Part shown: positions 8,711 through 17,881 of the stretch, piece by piece
Layout of the letters: each line of letters starts with the position of its first letter
Position numbering within the stretch: the stretch's first letter is position 1
DNA from: Bullifex porci
GTDB taxonomy: Bacteria > Spirochaetota > Spirochaetia > Sphaerochaetales > Sphaerochaetaceae
Length of the DNA stretch: 64,000 nt
Assembly: GCF_009695635.1 (NCBI RefSeq)
Contig: NZ_VUNN01000013.1
Coordinates: forward strand, 1-64,000
Reading direction: 5' to 3'
Notes under the pieces: generated by a model
Seen by the model: the letters and a program-made list of their open reading frames with translations, nothing else
The model's database searches: none
What the model was told of the DNA's origin: nothing
Position numbers and translations under genes: made by a program

Positions 8711-9709
8711 TTAATAGATACTTCCAGCATTTACAATAGGAGATGCCTCTTTATTTCCACAAAGAACAACAAGAAGATTTGAAACCATTTGAGCCTTTCT
8801 TTCTTCATCAAGATTTACAACATCATCTTCCTTTAATCTCTCTAATGCCATTTCAACCATAGAGACTGCACCCTCTACAATCTTCTGTCTAGCAGCAATT
8901 ACAGCCACAGCCTGCTGGCGCTGGAGCATTGCAGCAGCGATTTCTGGAGCATATGCAATTTGGTTAAGTCTTACATCTATAATCTCAATTCCAGCATTTT
9001 CAACTCTTGCAGAAAGCTCATCCTTCATCTCAGATGCAATAGTAGATGCAGAGCCTCTAAGTGTCTTTTCTTCATTATCGTCATCATCATCGATAATATC
9101 ATATGGATATAATCTAGCGATATTACGAATAGTTGAATCTGTTTGGTTTGAAAGATAGGCTTTATAATCATCAATATTTATTACAGCCCTAGTTGCATTT
9201 ACAACCTTCCATACAATAATTGCACTAACCTCAATAGGATTACCTAAGCTATCATTTACCTTTTGACTTCCATTTGCAAAGGTCTGGATCTTTGTACTAA
9301 TCTTTCTAGGAGTTATTTTTAAAGACTGAGATGACTTCGATGATAGCTGCAGATTTTCCTTCTTACCTTCCTCTTCTACATTCTTTGGGTGGATAGCAGT
9401 AGCAAAAGGATTTACAAAATAAAAGCCACTATCATAAATAGTACCATAGTACTTACCAAATAAAGAAAGTACTAATGCTTCATTAGGATTAATAACTCTT
9501 AAGCCGCCGAAGCAAATACAGGTTGATACAAATAATAAAATTGAAAGAACTAATAAAATAGCAAATAAAGCACCACCTATTAATAGGCACTCAAAAAGTA
9601 CAGCATCAATAACAAAAACTGCAATGCTAAATAGCATTACTAAAATATTAATAAATAGACCAACAAAACCATTTAATGGATGAATTATTTTTTCTTCATC
9701 AAATTTCAT
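8711..9709 (-). CDS. SPFH/Band-7 domain membrane protein
   Basis: 332 residues from the ATG at 9709, chosen because GGAGG lies 7 nt upstream; a TTG at 9715 is less likely. Two hydrophobic segments (about residues 12-35 and 40-63) precede an SPFH/stomatin domain starting at LRVINPNEALVLSLFGKYYGT. An acidic stretch (DDDDDNEE) and a coiled helical region with QRQQAVAVIAARQKIVEGAV follow. Such proteins form membrane-associated oligomeric scaffolds. It is co-transcribed with a ribbon-helix-helix protein, a recurring pairing in bacteria as I recall. The promoter with its operator lies in the divergent upstream region. Confidence 0.9.
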   Translation of the reverse strand: MKFDEEKIIHPLNGFVGLFINILVMLFSIAVFVIDAVLFECLLIGGALFAILLVLSILLFVSTCICFGGLRVINPNEALVLSLFGKYYGTIYDSGFYFVNPFATAIHPKNVEEEGKKENLQLSSKSSQSLKITPRKISTKIQTFANGSQKVNDSLGNPIEVSAIIVWKVVNATRAVINIDDYKAYLSNQTDSTIRNIARLYPYDIIDDDDDNEEKTLRGSASTIASEMKDELSARVENAGIEIIDVRLNQIAYAPEIAAAMLQRQQAVAVIAARQKIVEGAVSMVEMALERLKEDDVVNLDEERKAQMVSNLLVVLCGNKEASPIVNAGSIY

Positions 9710-9734
9710 AACCAAACCTCCAATATGATTTATT

Positions 9735-9775
9735 ATGATATCAAAATAATATCATCATGTTTATTACTATGTCAA
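9735..9775 (-). promoter_or_regulatory. SPFH-RHH operon promoter with palindrome on the -10
   Basis: On the minus strand TTGACA (9770-9775), 18 nt, then TATTAT (9746-9751). A perfect inverted repeat ATGATAT-N7-ATATCAT (9735-9755) covers the -10. Ribbon-helix-helix dimers usually read short repeats of this kind. Confidence 0.65.
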
Positions 9776-9836
9776 CTGAAGTTAACATTTCACTATTTTA
9801 ATTATTTACTGTATATTTAGAATGCAGGAGATAATA

Positions 9837-10610
9837 ATGAATATAAAAAGGAAGCTTACACTTCTTATTCTAATATTTTTATTAGTGACAGCTAATTTAT
9901 TTGCTCAAAAGGTAGGCAGTGTAAACTATTTCACTCCTCTAATTGATAACAAAGAGTATTCTCAGCTAATAAAAGGAATTTTTGATGATGAGGGCTTAGA
10001 TAAGGCTCTAGCAAATTATGAGGTTTTAGTTGAGAAAATTTCATCATATAAATACGAACCATGGATGCAGGATTTAGCACTCTCACGTGCCTGCATGATA
10101 GTTGCCAAATATGCAACAGAGGTAAAGCCAGAGAGAAAGGATGTTGCTACAGCATATATGACTGCAGCAGATAAGCTACTTAAAAGCGGAAGAGATAAGG
10201 GCGCACCAGAGAGCGCAGGAGCTATACTAGAAGCTCTTTCAAACTCATTTTGGTATTTAATCGATGGCTCTCTTTCAAAGGGCATGGCATTTACTAAGCT
10301 TGTTGATGAAGCTTATAAAGCACATCCAGAGGACTTTCATGTATTACTCATGGCAGCAGATAGATATCTACACTCACCAGGTATTGCAGGTGGTAGTAGA
10401 AAGAAGGGATTAAGTCTATTTGAGGATGCTGAAAAGCTATTAGAGGAACAGAAAGTCGCAATTTGGGACCGCTTTACTATATATTCAGGACTTGCATATG
10501 GGCATTGGAAAAGAAAGAATAAGAGTAAAGCTTTAGAATATGCCTTACTTGCAAAGGATATTTATAAAGCAGACAGCACAATTAATGAGATAATAGCTGA
10601 CTTAACATAG
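9837..10610 (+). CDS. Exported helical-repeat (TPR-like) protein of unknown function
   Basis: 257 residues from the ATG at 9837, preceded by CAGGAG; an upstream ATG at 9822 contains that site. An N-terminal signal peptide (MNIKRKLTLLILIFLLVTANLF, cleavage likely after FA) precedes an all-helical region with paired helices such as VLLMAADRYLHSPGIAGG and FTIYSGLAYGHWKRKNKSKA, resembling TPR units of the TatT type. It is probably periplasmic or on the outer membrane. It is 20 nt before a glycosyltransferase gene, so it may belong to an envelope operon. The exact function is not recognised. Confidence 0.75.
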   Translation: MNIKRKLTLLILIFLLVTANLFAQKVGSVNYFTPLIDNKEYSQLIKGIFDDEGLDKALANYEVLVEKISSYKYEPWMQDLALSRACMIVAKYATEVKPERKDVATAYMTAADKLLKSGRDKGAPESAGAILEALSNSFWYLIDGSLSKGMAFTKLVDEAYKAHPEDFHVLLMAADRYLHSPGIAGGSRKKGLSLFEDAEKLLEEQKVAIWDRFTIYSGLAYGHWKRKNKSKALEYALLAKDIYKADSTINEIIADLT

Positions 10611-10629
10611 AGGGAAGAGTATAAATACA

Positions 10630-11760
10630 ATGAAGGTATTACTTGTTTTAGATCAATTTGATGGCGCAAATAATGGAAACACTATTACAGCTAGAAGACT
10701 ATATACAATATTAAAGAAGCATGGACATGATGTAAGGATTTTAGCCTCAGGAGAATCAAGGGATGATAAATGGGGCCTTCCTACAGTAAAGGTTCCAATC
10801 TTTAATGAGCTAATTAAAAAGCAGGGCTTTGTATTTGCAAAGCCAGTTGAAAAAACTATTGAGGAAGCTGTTAAATGGGCTGATATAGTTCATGTTGTAA
10901 TGCCTTTTATGATCTCAAGGAAGGCAACAAAGCTTGCTATTAAATATAATAAGCCAATGACTAGTGCCTTTCATGTACAGCCAGAGAATATTTGGTTTTC
11001 TGTAAACTTGGGAAATGTTAAGCCACTTATTTCATTTACCTATTTCTTTGCTAAGCAATATATTTTTAAATATCATAGCTTTATCCACTGTCCAAGTAAT
11101 ATGATCGCAAACCAGCTCAGAAAGCACCACTATAAGGCAGATATCAGAGTAATTTCAAATGGAATAGAAAGCGACTTTGTATATAACAAGAGAGAAAAGG
11201 ATGAATGCTTTAAGGATAAATATCTAATTGTCATGAGTGGAAGATTTTCTCATGAAAAGAGACAGGACTTAATAATTGAGGCTGTTAAGAAATCAAAATA
11301 TGAAAAGGATATACAAATCTTCTTAGCAGGACAGGGCCCTGTAGAGGAAGAGTATAGAAGGCTTGCTAAAGGATTAACTAACCCTATTATTATGCAATTC
11401 TTAACTAAGGATAAATTAAAGGATTTATTTAGCCAAACAGATTTATATATTCACGCATCTGATGCAGAGATTGAAGCTATGAGCTGTATGGAAGCATTCG
11501 CATCGGGCTTAGTTCCCGTTATTGCGAATAGCGAGCGCTCTGCAACTCCTCAATTTGCACTTGATGAGAGAAGTCTTTTCAAGGCTGGAAGCAGTGATGA
11601 CTTAGTTAAAAAAATTGATTATTGGATAGAGCACCCAGAAGAGAAAAAGGAGATGGAGTATAAATACGCAGAGAGTGCTAAAAAATATGCACTTGAGGAG
11701 TGTGTAAACAAAATGGAAAAGATGTTTACAGATGCAATAGAAACAAAAAGGAAACAATAA
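10630..11760 (+). CDS. GT-B glycosyltransferase, family 4 type
   Basis: 376 residues. The N-terminal half has the acceptor domain (VLLVLDQFDGANNGNTITAR, glycine/asparagine loop). The C-terminal half has the donor domain with VMSGRFSHEKRQDLIIEA, FLAGQGPVEEEY and the E-x7-E element DAEIEAMSCMEAFASGLVPVI. It would move a sugar from a nucleotide sugar to a lipid or glycan acceptor at the inner membrane face. It lies between an exported protein and an outer-membrane barrel protein, which supports a role in surface glycan or glycolipid synthesis. The acceptor is unknown. Confidence 0.88.
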   Translation: MKVLLVLDQFDGANNGNTITARRLYTILKKHGHDVRILASGESRDDKWGLPTVKVPIFNELIKKQGFVFAKPVEKTIEEAVKWADIVHVVMPFMISRKATKLAIKYNKPMTSAFHVQPENIWFSVNLGNVKPLISFTYFFAKQYIFKYHSFIHCPSNMIANQLRKHHYKADIRVISNGIESDFVYNKREKDECFKDKYLIVMSGRFSHEKRQDLIIEAVKKSKYEKDIQIFLAGQGPVEEEYRRLAKGLTNPIIMQFLTKDKLKDLFSQTDLYIHASDAEIEAMSCMEAFASGLVPVIANSERSATPQFALDERSLFKAGSSDDLVKKIDYWIEHPEEKKEMEYKYAESAKKYALEECVNKMEKMFTDAIETKRKQ

Positions 11761-11783
11761 TATATTATACCTTAACTAAGTTA

Positions 11784-13547
11784 ATGATAAAGAAAATTTT
11801 TTCTATTTTAATATTTATTTCAGTTTTTATTTTCTCTTCATTTGCAGGTAATGATCAGAAAATCTACAGAACAGATTCTCAAGAGAAGCAAGCAATTGAT
11901 TTGCTTGCTATCTCAAGTGGAACAGCTATGCCATCCTCTAGTGGCCCTTGGAGCCAAGCTGAGCTTCGTCTTATGCTAAAGCAAATAGACGTAAATAAGC
12001 TTTCTACAAATGAAAAGAATATTTATACATCCCTTATCAAGAAATTTGATATAGAAAAAGAGCAAAGGCTAATATTCCTAGACCCAGGTATTTCTATCAG
12101 CTTAGAATTTTCACTACACTCAAATAAAATAGACTTTGTTAATCCAGATATGATAGCTTCCTGGTCATACTTAGGTGATTTTAACCGCCCTACTCCATTT
12201 ATTACTATTCCAATATCTGCATATATAGACAATAGCATTTACCTCTTTTGCGAAATCGATGGAGGCTTAAATAGAAGCCTAATTTCTCAAACAAATTCTA
12301 TCGAACAGGGTAAGGAGGTTTCTTATAATCCTCTAGCATTTAAAACTAATCTTCTATTTTTCCCACCATCAAAGCTAATAGATTTTAATATGAACTTTCC
12401 TTATAGGGGGATAATAAGTGCAGGTGGAGAGCATTGGTCTATTTCTCTTGGAAGAGAAAATATCTCTTGGGGACCAGGAGTAAGTGGAAATCTTTTGCTT
12501 GGAAACCAAATTCCTTACCATAATAATTTAAGATTTGCAGCATTTTCAAATCATTTAAAATATGTCTTTAGCTACTCATCCTTCATACACCCAGACAACT
12601 ATACATATAGTGTTGATGGAAAGGATTATATAAATCTGTTTTTTAATCAGGATGTACCTAGAACAGGTACTAAGGCCTTTATTGCACATAGAGGAGAGTT
12701 TAGAAATGGACCTCTCGCAATTTCAATTTCAGAAGCAATAATTTATCAAAGTGATAGCGGCTCAATAGATTTATCTGTCTTTTCTCCTTTAGCACTATTT
12801 CATAACTTCTATACTCGAGGTAATGCTAATTCAGAGCTATCACTAGAGCTTGAATATACAATTGTTCCTCATTTAAATATTTATGGAACTATATTAGTTG
12901 ATGAGTTTAACTTTCCTTCTGAATTTTCTGATAGTACAGCTCCACCTCCAGCTATGGGCTTCCAGCTCGGAGTTAAATCAGCTTGGGTATTAAATAAGAG
13001 TATCATTACTTCTAGCTTTGAATGTGTATACACAGATCCATACCTCTACATTAGAGATGATGGATCAAGGAACAATTCAGGGTATGGAATAAATGGAATT
13101 ATTGCATTCCCTGATTTTATAAATAGTCCAAGCACAGATATTAATCTTGCAAATTATAACCTTCAATTTATTGGCTATCGCTTTGGAAATGACTGTATTA
13201 CATTTAACTACACATTAGGCTATAAAGCTTATGACTCTTGGTCTCTCGATTTCACAGCGACATACATCATAAAGGGTGTTAAGGATAAATATACAAGGTA
13301 TAAGCTCGGTGACACGAGCTATGCACCAAGCACTACAGAGGGAGAATCATATTTAATTGATGTAGCAAAAAAGGATGCTGTAATGCATGTTTTATCACTC
13401 TCCTTAGATGCAAGATACTACTTTAATTCAAATGTCTTTGTTAAAGCAAAGCTTACATCAGTTACTATATTTAACTACAATAACAGCTCAGCAGGTGGTA
13501 CTAAGGAGGATATTCAATTAGCATTAGGAATAAGCTTTATGCTCTAA
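11784..13547 (+). CDS. Outer-membrane beta-barrel protein, Wzi (capsule assembly)-like
   Basis: 587 residues from the ATG at 11784, where a clear signal peptide begins (MIKKIFSILIFISVFIFSSFA). A longer frame back to 11700 would overlap the glycosyltransferase and hide the signal. The mature protein is rich in alternating hydrophobic strands and ends in aromatic/hydrophobic strands (ALGISFML). The segment SLGRENISWGPGVSGNLLLG is like the SWGPG motif of Wzi capsule-anchoring proteins. Together with the upstream glycosyltransferase this suggests surface polysaccharide attachment. Family assignment is tentative; barrel topology is more secure. Confidence 0.7.
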   Translation: MIKKIFSILIFISVFIFSSFAGNDQKIYRTDSQEKQAIDLLAISSGTAMPSSSGPWSQAELRLMLKQIDVNKLSTNEKNIYTSLIKKFDIEKEQRLIFLDPGISISLEFSLHSNKIDFVNPDMIASWSYLGDFNRPTPFITIPISAYIDNSIYLFCEIDGGLNRSLISQTNSIEQGKEVSYNPLAFKTNLLFFPPSKLIDFNMNFPYRGIISAGGEHWSISLGRENISWGPGVSGNLLLGNQIPYHNNLRFAAFSNHLKYVFSYSSFIHPDNYTYSVDGKDYINLFFNQDVPRTGTKAFIAHRGEFRNGPLAISISEAIIYQSDSGSIDLSVFSPLALFHNFYTRGNANSELSLELEYTIVPHLNIYGTILVDEFNFPSEFSDSTAPPPAMGFQLGVKSAWVLNKSIITSSFECVYTDPYLYIRDDGSRNNSGYGINGIIAFPDFINSPSTDINLANYNLQFIGYRFGNDCITFNYTLGYKAYDSWSLDFTATYIIKGVKDKYTRYKLGDTSYAPSTTEGESYLIDVAKKDAVMHVLSLSLDARYYFNSNVFVKAKLTSVTIFNYNNSSAGGTKEDIQLALGISFML

Positions 13548-13670
13548 TAAAGCTTACCTAATAATTCTAAAATAAAAGTTTTTACAATAAAGAAAATCTT
13601 AATTAGTTGTATTATAATAATTTATAAAAACTTAATATTTTTTAATTTACTTCTTTAATACTTTCTTACT

Positions 13671-13679
13671 TGATAATAT
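13671..13679 (+). promoter_or_regulatory. Extended -10 promoter candidate for umuD
   Basis: TGATAATAT (TG, one base, TAATAT) lies 17 nt upstream of the umuD ATG, with AGGAG between. No LexA-type palindrome was found in 13548-13696, a 149-nt gene-free gap that otherwise shows only A/T-rich sequence. Confidence 0.4.
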
Positions 13680-13696
13680 AAAGCTAGGAGTAATAA

Positions 13697-14071
13697 ATGA
13701 TTAGTGAGTCCCCTGTAATAATCTGTGGCTTTCCTTCGCCTGCACAGGATTACACAGAGTCAAGCTTAGACTTTAATACATATTTAGATGTTAGAAGACC
13801 AAGTGTTTATGCACTTAGAGCGAAAGGTGTTTCTATGATAGGTGCCGGAATTTATCCCGAGGATATAATCCTTGTTGATAAAGCAAAGCAAGCACACCAT
13901 GGCTCTTTAGTTGTTGCTTGTATTGATGGTTCCTTTACTTTAAAAAGATTATTTTTAAAGCCTAAGGTTGTATTGCATCCAGAAAACCCTGATTATAACG
14001 ATATCGTACTAGAAAAGGATGAAGAGCTAACTATATTTGGTGTAGTAACTGCAGTAGTTAGAAAGCTATGA
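13697..14071 (+). CDS. umuD: UmuD-like self-cleaving S24 peptidase (orphan)
   Basis: 124 residues, matching UmuD over its length but with a shorter N-terminal arm. The self-cleavage dipeptide C10-G11 sits in IICGFPSP, the nucleophile is S46 (GVSMIGAG) and the general base is K83 (FTLKRL), as in UmuD and LexA. UmuD' normally pairs with UmuC in translesion DNA polymerase V, but no umuC follows: the next gene is on the other strand. It lacks a DNA-binding domain, so it is not LexA. AGGAG precedes the ATG. Confidence 0.88.
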   Translation: MISESPVIICGFPSPAQDYTESSLDFNTYLDVRRPSVYALRAKGVSMIGAGIYPEDIILVDKAKQAHHGSLVVACIDGSFTLKRLFLKPKVVLHPENPDYNDIVLEKDEELTIFGVVTAVVRKL

Positions 14072-14107
14072 AAAAGCAGAGCTATGAAGCCCTGCTTAAG
14101 AATTAAG

Positions 14108-14503
14108 TTAAATTGAGAGAGCGTTTATAATTTCCTCAGGAATTAGTACAGGTCTCTTCTTACTTAGAGATATAGCTGCGACCTTTACCTCTAAGAGAGC
14201 AAGTATATCATCACCTCTTTTTACTTCCTGCAAAAAGATTGCAGAAAATTTTTTTGCTTCCTTTAAAGAGGTTTCAACTGTGATTAAATCGTCTAAATAA
14301 CCTGGCTTTTCATATGAGATATTAATACTCTTTACTACAAATGCGATATCAGAGGATAACAGCTCATTTTGGCTTGAAGAAAAAACACTTCTTAGAGCTT
14401 CAGTTCTAGCATGCTCTGCAAAGTCTAAATACCTTGCATGATAAACAATACCACCAGCATCTGTATCTGAAAAATATACTCTGCAATTAAACTTATACTT
14501 CAA
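14108..14503 (-). CDS. ybgC: YbgC-type acyl-CoA thioesterase (4HBT)
   Basis: 131 residues from a TTG at 14503, which has AAGGAG 6 nt upstream; a TTG at 14518 is possible. The hot-dog fold signature is VYFSDTDAGGIVYHARYLDFAEHAR, with the catalytic Asp in DTDAGG. YbgC-type enzymes hydrolyse short-chain acyl-CoA or acyl-ACP and often sit in envelope operons. Here it is the last gene of the lysine operon, overlapping the lysA end, probably by translational coupling and without an obvious metabolic link. Confidence 0.87.
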   Translation of the reverse strand: MKYKFNCRVYFSDTDAGGIVYHARYLDFAEHARTEALRSVFSSSQNELLSSDIAFVVKSINISYEKPGYLDDLITVETSLKEAKKFSAIFLQEVKRGDDILALLEVKVAAISLSKKRPVLIPEEIINALSI

Positions 14504-15746
14504 CCTCAGCTCCTTCAAATCTCAAGGTCTTAACATAGTCATCATAGGTTTCAGCTCTTCTGATCATAACAAGCTTTTTATCTGCAGTTAATAAATACTC
14601 TGCGTGACGAAGCTTTGCATTGTAGTTAAAGCCCATAGAGAAGCCATGTGCACCAGTGTCATGAATTACAATTATATCACCCTCATCTACCTTTGGAAGC
14701 TTTCTATCAATTGCAAACTTATCATTGTTTTCACAAAGAGAGCCAGTTACATCATATACATGATCCTTAGGCATATCCTCCTTACCAACAACTGTAATGT
14801 GGTGGTAGGAGCCATAGAGAGCTGGGCGCATTAAATCAGACATACAAGCATCAAGACCAACATATTCCTTATATTTACTTGTAACATGAAGAGCCTTTGT
14901 AACAAGGTATCCATAAGGACCTGTAATCATACGACCACATTCAAAGGTAAGCCTTACCTTCTGATTGTAATCCTTATATAGCTTCTCAATCTTACTTGAA
15001 AGCTCATTTAAGTCGATTCTCTCATCCTCTAAGCGATATGGAATACCAATACCACCGCCCATATCGATAAACTCGATATCAATGTCTAATTCCTTCTTGA
15101 TCTCATTTACTAATGTGAAAAGCATTCTAGCTGTTTCAACGATGTAATCACCATTAAGCTCATTAGAAGCAACCATAGTATGAAGACCAAAGCGCTTTGC
15201 ACCTAGAGCCTTAGCCTTTCTATAGCAATCAAAAAGCTGAGACTTAGTAACACCATACTTTGCTTCTACTGGGTTACCAATAATTGCATTACCAGTTCTA
15301 TCTGGACCTGGATTATATCTAAAGCAAATTAACTCAGGGAACCTTCCACCAAGAGCATTATATAGATAATCGATATGAGTAACATCATCAAGGTTAATAA
15401 TAGCACCTAGCTCATATGCAACTCTAAACTCCTCAGCTGGTGTATCATTTGATGTAAATACTATTCTTTCACCTGTAATTCCTGATGCCTTACTAAGGAG
15501 CAATTCAGGTAAAGAGGAGCAGTCTGCACCAAAGCCGAGAGCTGCTAGGCGCTTAATAATGCTAGGATTAGGACAAGCCTTAACTGCAAAGAAGTTAGTA
15601 AATCCAGGAGCCCAAGCAAAAGCCTCCTTAAAGGCCTTTGCATTATCAATTATTGCTTTCTCATCATAGAGGTGAAAAGGAGTTGGGATATCCTTAATCG
15701 CATTAATAAACTCATTACTACTTAATGGGAGCTTTTTCTCACTCAT
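14493..15746 (-). CDS. lysA: Diaminopimelate decarboxylase
   Basis: 417 residues. It is a PLP alanine-racemase-fold decarboxylase converting meso-diaminopimelate to lysine. The PLP lysine is K56 in FFAVKACPNPSI; other landmarks are GADCSSLPEL, the glycine loop DMGGGIGIPY, the EcGR motif FECGRMI, and CSLCEN-like CENNDKF near the end. The N-terminal PTPFHLYDEKAI is typical. Carboxynorspermidine decarboxylases share the fold, but the position behind dapB, dapA and dapL makes the lysine role most likely. No dapF is seen in the window. Confidence 0.9.
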   Translation of the reverse strand: MSEKKLPLSSNEFINAIKDIPTPFHLYDEKAIIDNAKAFKEAFAWAPGFTNFFAVKACPNPSIIKRLAALGFGADCSSLPELLLSKASGITGERIVFTSNDTPAEEFRVAYELGAIINLDDVTHIDYLYNALGGRFPELICFRYNPGPDRTGNAIIGNPVEAKYGVTKSQLFDCYRKAKALGAKRFGLHTMVASNELNGDYIVETARMLFTLVNEIKKELDIDIEFIDMGGGIGIPYRLEDERIDLNELSSKIEKLYKDYNQKVRLTFECGRMITGPYGYLVTKALHVTSKYKEYVGLDACMSDLMRPALYGSYHHITVVGKEDMPKDHVYDVTGSLCENNDKFAIDRKLPKVDEGDIIVIHDTGAHGFSMGFNYNAKLRHAEYLLTADKKLVMIRRAETYDDYVKTLRFEGAEVEV

Positions 15747-16966
15747 CTCATATTCTCCTTAATACTAGCTATAGCCATTTCAACATTTTCTCTATGGCCA
15801 TAGGAGGATACACGAACATATCCTTCACCTGCAGCACCAAAGCCAGCACCTGGAGTAACAACTACATGACATTTATCAAGAAGGAAATCAAAGAACTCCC
15901 AGCTTGACATACCATTAGGGCACTTAGCCCAAATATAAGGACTATTTTTGCCTCCAATACACTCAATACCAAGACTTTCAAGTCCCTCTTTAATTATTCT
16001 TGCATTACCCTTGTAGTAATCAACAAGACCCTGGCAAGCCTTATAGCCTTCATCTGAAAGCGCTGCTAAGCCACCAGCTTGAGCAATATTAGATGCACCA
16101 TTAAAGAAGGTACACTGTCTTCTATTCCACATTCCTCTTAAAACATCTGGCTCACTATTTTCACAAACAAGAGCATGAGGAACAACTGTCCAACCAAGAC
16201 GAACACCTGTAAAGCCCGCATTCTTAGAGAAGGAGTTAATCTCAATTGCACACTCCTTCGCACCCTCAATCTCATAGATTGAACGTGGGAGCTCCTCATC
16301 CTCAATATATGAAGAATATGCAGCATCAAAGATAATTACAGCCTTATTTTCTCTTGCATAATCAACAAATGCCTTTAGCTGCTCTTTAGTTGCAACAGCA
16401 CCAGTTGGGTTATTTGGGAAGCAAAGGTAGATGATATCAACCTTCTGCTTTGGAGGAAGTGGGATAAAACCATTTTCACTATTTCCTTCAAGGTATACTA
16501 AGCCCTTATATTGACCATCCTGGAAGCCAGTACTTCTGCCACCTACAACATTTGAATCAACATATACAGGGTATGCAGGATCCTGAACCGCTACGATACA
16601 ATCCTCAGAGAAAAGATTTTGAATATTTGCAGCATCACTCTTAGCACCATCAGAAACAAAGAATTCATCTGCTAAAAGCTCAACACCATAGTGCTTCTTA
16701 TAAAAATCCTTTAAAGCCTCTCTAAGAGGTGTGTCACCCTGCTCATCACCATAGCCTGTATAAGTATCTCTTGAGGATAGCTTATCAAGCTTTGCCTTCA
16801 TTGCATCTACTAATACCATTGGAAGAGCTTCAGTTGTATTACCAATACCAAGTCTCATTAGCTGAACACCTGGATGATTTGCACTCCAAACCTTTGTTCT
16901 TCTTGCAATTTCTGGGAATAGATATCCTGAAGCAAGCTTTGTATAGTTATCATTAATTCTAGCCAT
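15743..16966 (-). CDS. dapL: LL-diaminopimelate aminotransferase
   Basis: 407 residues, the usual length. It converts tetrahydrodipicolinate directly to LL-diaminopimelate with glutamate as amino donor, bypassing the acylated intermediates. It shows family features: MRLGIGNTTEALP near the N-terminus, TYTGYGDEQG, FPNNPTGAVATKEQL, and the PLP lysine in INSFSKNAGFTGVRLGW. It overlaps lysA by 4 nt and touches dapA, so the four genes are one transcript. Its presence marks the DapL variant of the pathway, known in plants, chlamydiae and many spirochaetes. Confidence 0.95.
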   Translation of the reverse strand: MARINDNYTKLASGYLFPEIARRTKVWSANHPGVQLMRLGIGNTTEALPMVLVDAMKAKLDKLSSRDTYTGYGDEQGDTPLREALKDFYKKHYGVELLADEFFVSDGAKSDAANIQNLFSEDCIVAVQDPAYPVYVDSNVVGGRSTGFQDGQYKGLVYLEGNSENGFIPLPPKQKVDIIYLCFPNNPTGAVATKEQLKAFVDYARENKAVIIFDAAYSSYIEDEELPRSIYEIEGAKECAIEINSFSKNAGFTGVRLGWTVVPHALVCENSEPDVLRGMWNRRQCTFFNGASNIAQAGGLAALSDEGYKACQGLVDYYKGNARIIKEGLESLGIECIGGKNSPYIWAKCPNGMSSWEFFDFLLDKCHVVVTPGAGFGAAGEGYVRVSSYGHRENVEMAIASIKENMR

Positions 16967-17880
16967 TACATTTCACCTCTTTCAATTGCAGCAAAGATTT
17001 CATCGGTGCTATTAATTAAAGTTGTTCTATGAGCTGGGTTTTCAAGAGAACACATTGGTAATCTAAAGATCTCTCTACACTTTCCATAGTGTGCCATAGC
17101 TGTCTTTATTGGGATTGGGTTAGTTTCAATAAAGCAGGTCTTAAAGAAAGGCGCAAAGTGCTTCTCAATCTTCTCTGCCTTCTCAAAGTCACCCTCAAGA
17201 GCTGAGTGAACCATATTTACCATCTCCTTTGGGAAGAGGTTTGAAGCTACAGAAATAACACCATCTCCACCTCTCTTAACAAGCTCGAGAGCAAGATTAT
17301 CATCACCAGAAAGGACTATAAAATCATCTGGAGTTCTATTAATTACATCACTCATCTGCTCGATATTTCCACTAGCTTCCTTAACAGCATAGATATTAGG
17401 ACAATCATTAACGAGTCTAATTAAGGTATCTGTCTCTAGGTTTACACCAGTTCTACCCTTAATATTGTATAAGACACATGGAATACTAACACTATCAGCA
17501 ATAGCTCTGAAATGCTTATATAAGCCCTCCTGGTTAGGCTTGTTATAGTAAGGGTTTACAAGTAATACTGCATCGACACCTGCATCCTCAGCATGCTGAG
17601 AAAGTCTAATAGCTTCATTTGTAGCATTAGAGCCTGTACCAGCAATTACTGGAACTCTACCCTTTGCAAACTTTATTGTCTGAGCGATGACTCTATCATG
17701 CTCCTCGTGGGAAAGACATGGGCTTTCACCTGTAGTTCCACATGGAACTAATCCATCAATTCCATTCTCAATCTGAAAATTAACTATTCTTTCTAGGGCA
17801 GCGTAATCTACTGTGCCATAGTCTGTGAAAGGTGTAATTAAAGCTGTAAAAACGCCCTTAAATAAATTCTTGCTTTTCAT
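16966..17880 (-). CDS. dapA: 4-hydroxy-tetrahydrodipicolinate synthase
   Basis: 304 residues of the class I aldolase barrel. It condenses pyruvate with aspartate semialdehyde. The Schiff-base lysine is K167 (YAVKEASGN), the substrate loop is GTTGES (48-53), and Y138 in LYNIKGRTG is the proton relay; the usual proline after N is isoleucine-lysine here (YNIKGRT for YNVPGRT), a small departure. It starts 1 nt before the dapB stop region and adjoins dapL. Confidence 0.94.
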   Translation of the reverse strand: MKSKNLFKGVFTALITPFTDYGTVDYAALERIVNFQIENGIDGLVPCGTTGESPCLSHEEHDRVIAQTIKFAKGRVPVIAGTGSNATNEAIRLSQHAEDAGVDAVLLVNPYYNKPNQEGLYKHFRAIADSVSIPCVLYNIKGRTGVNLETDTLIRLVNDCPNIYAVKEASGNIEQMSDVINRTPDDFIVLSGDDNLALELVKRGGDGVISVASNLFPKEMVNMVHSALEGDFEKAEKIEKHFAPFFKTCFIETNPIPIKTAMAHYGKCREIFRLPMCSLENPAHRTTLINSTDEIFAAIERGEM

Positions 17881-17881
17881 T

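Noticed and set aside
13548-13696. LexA/SOS box upstream of umuD
   Set aside because: No GAACN7GTTC or CTGTN8ACAG type site is visible in the gap.
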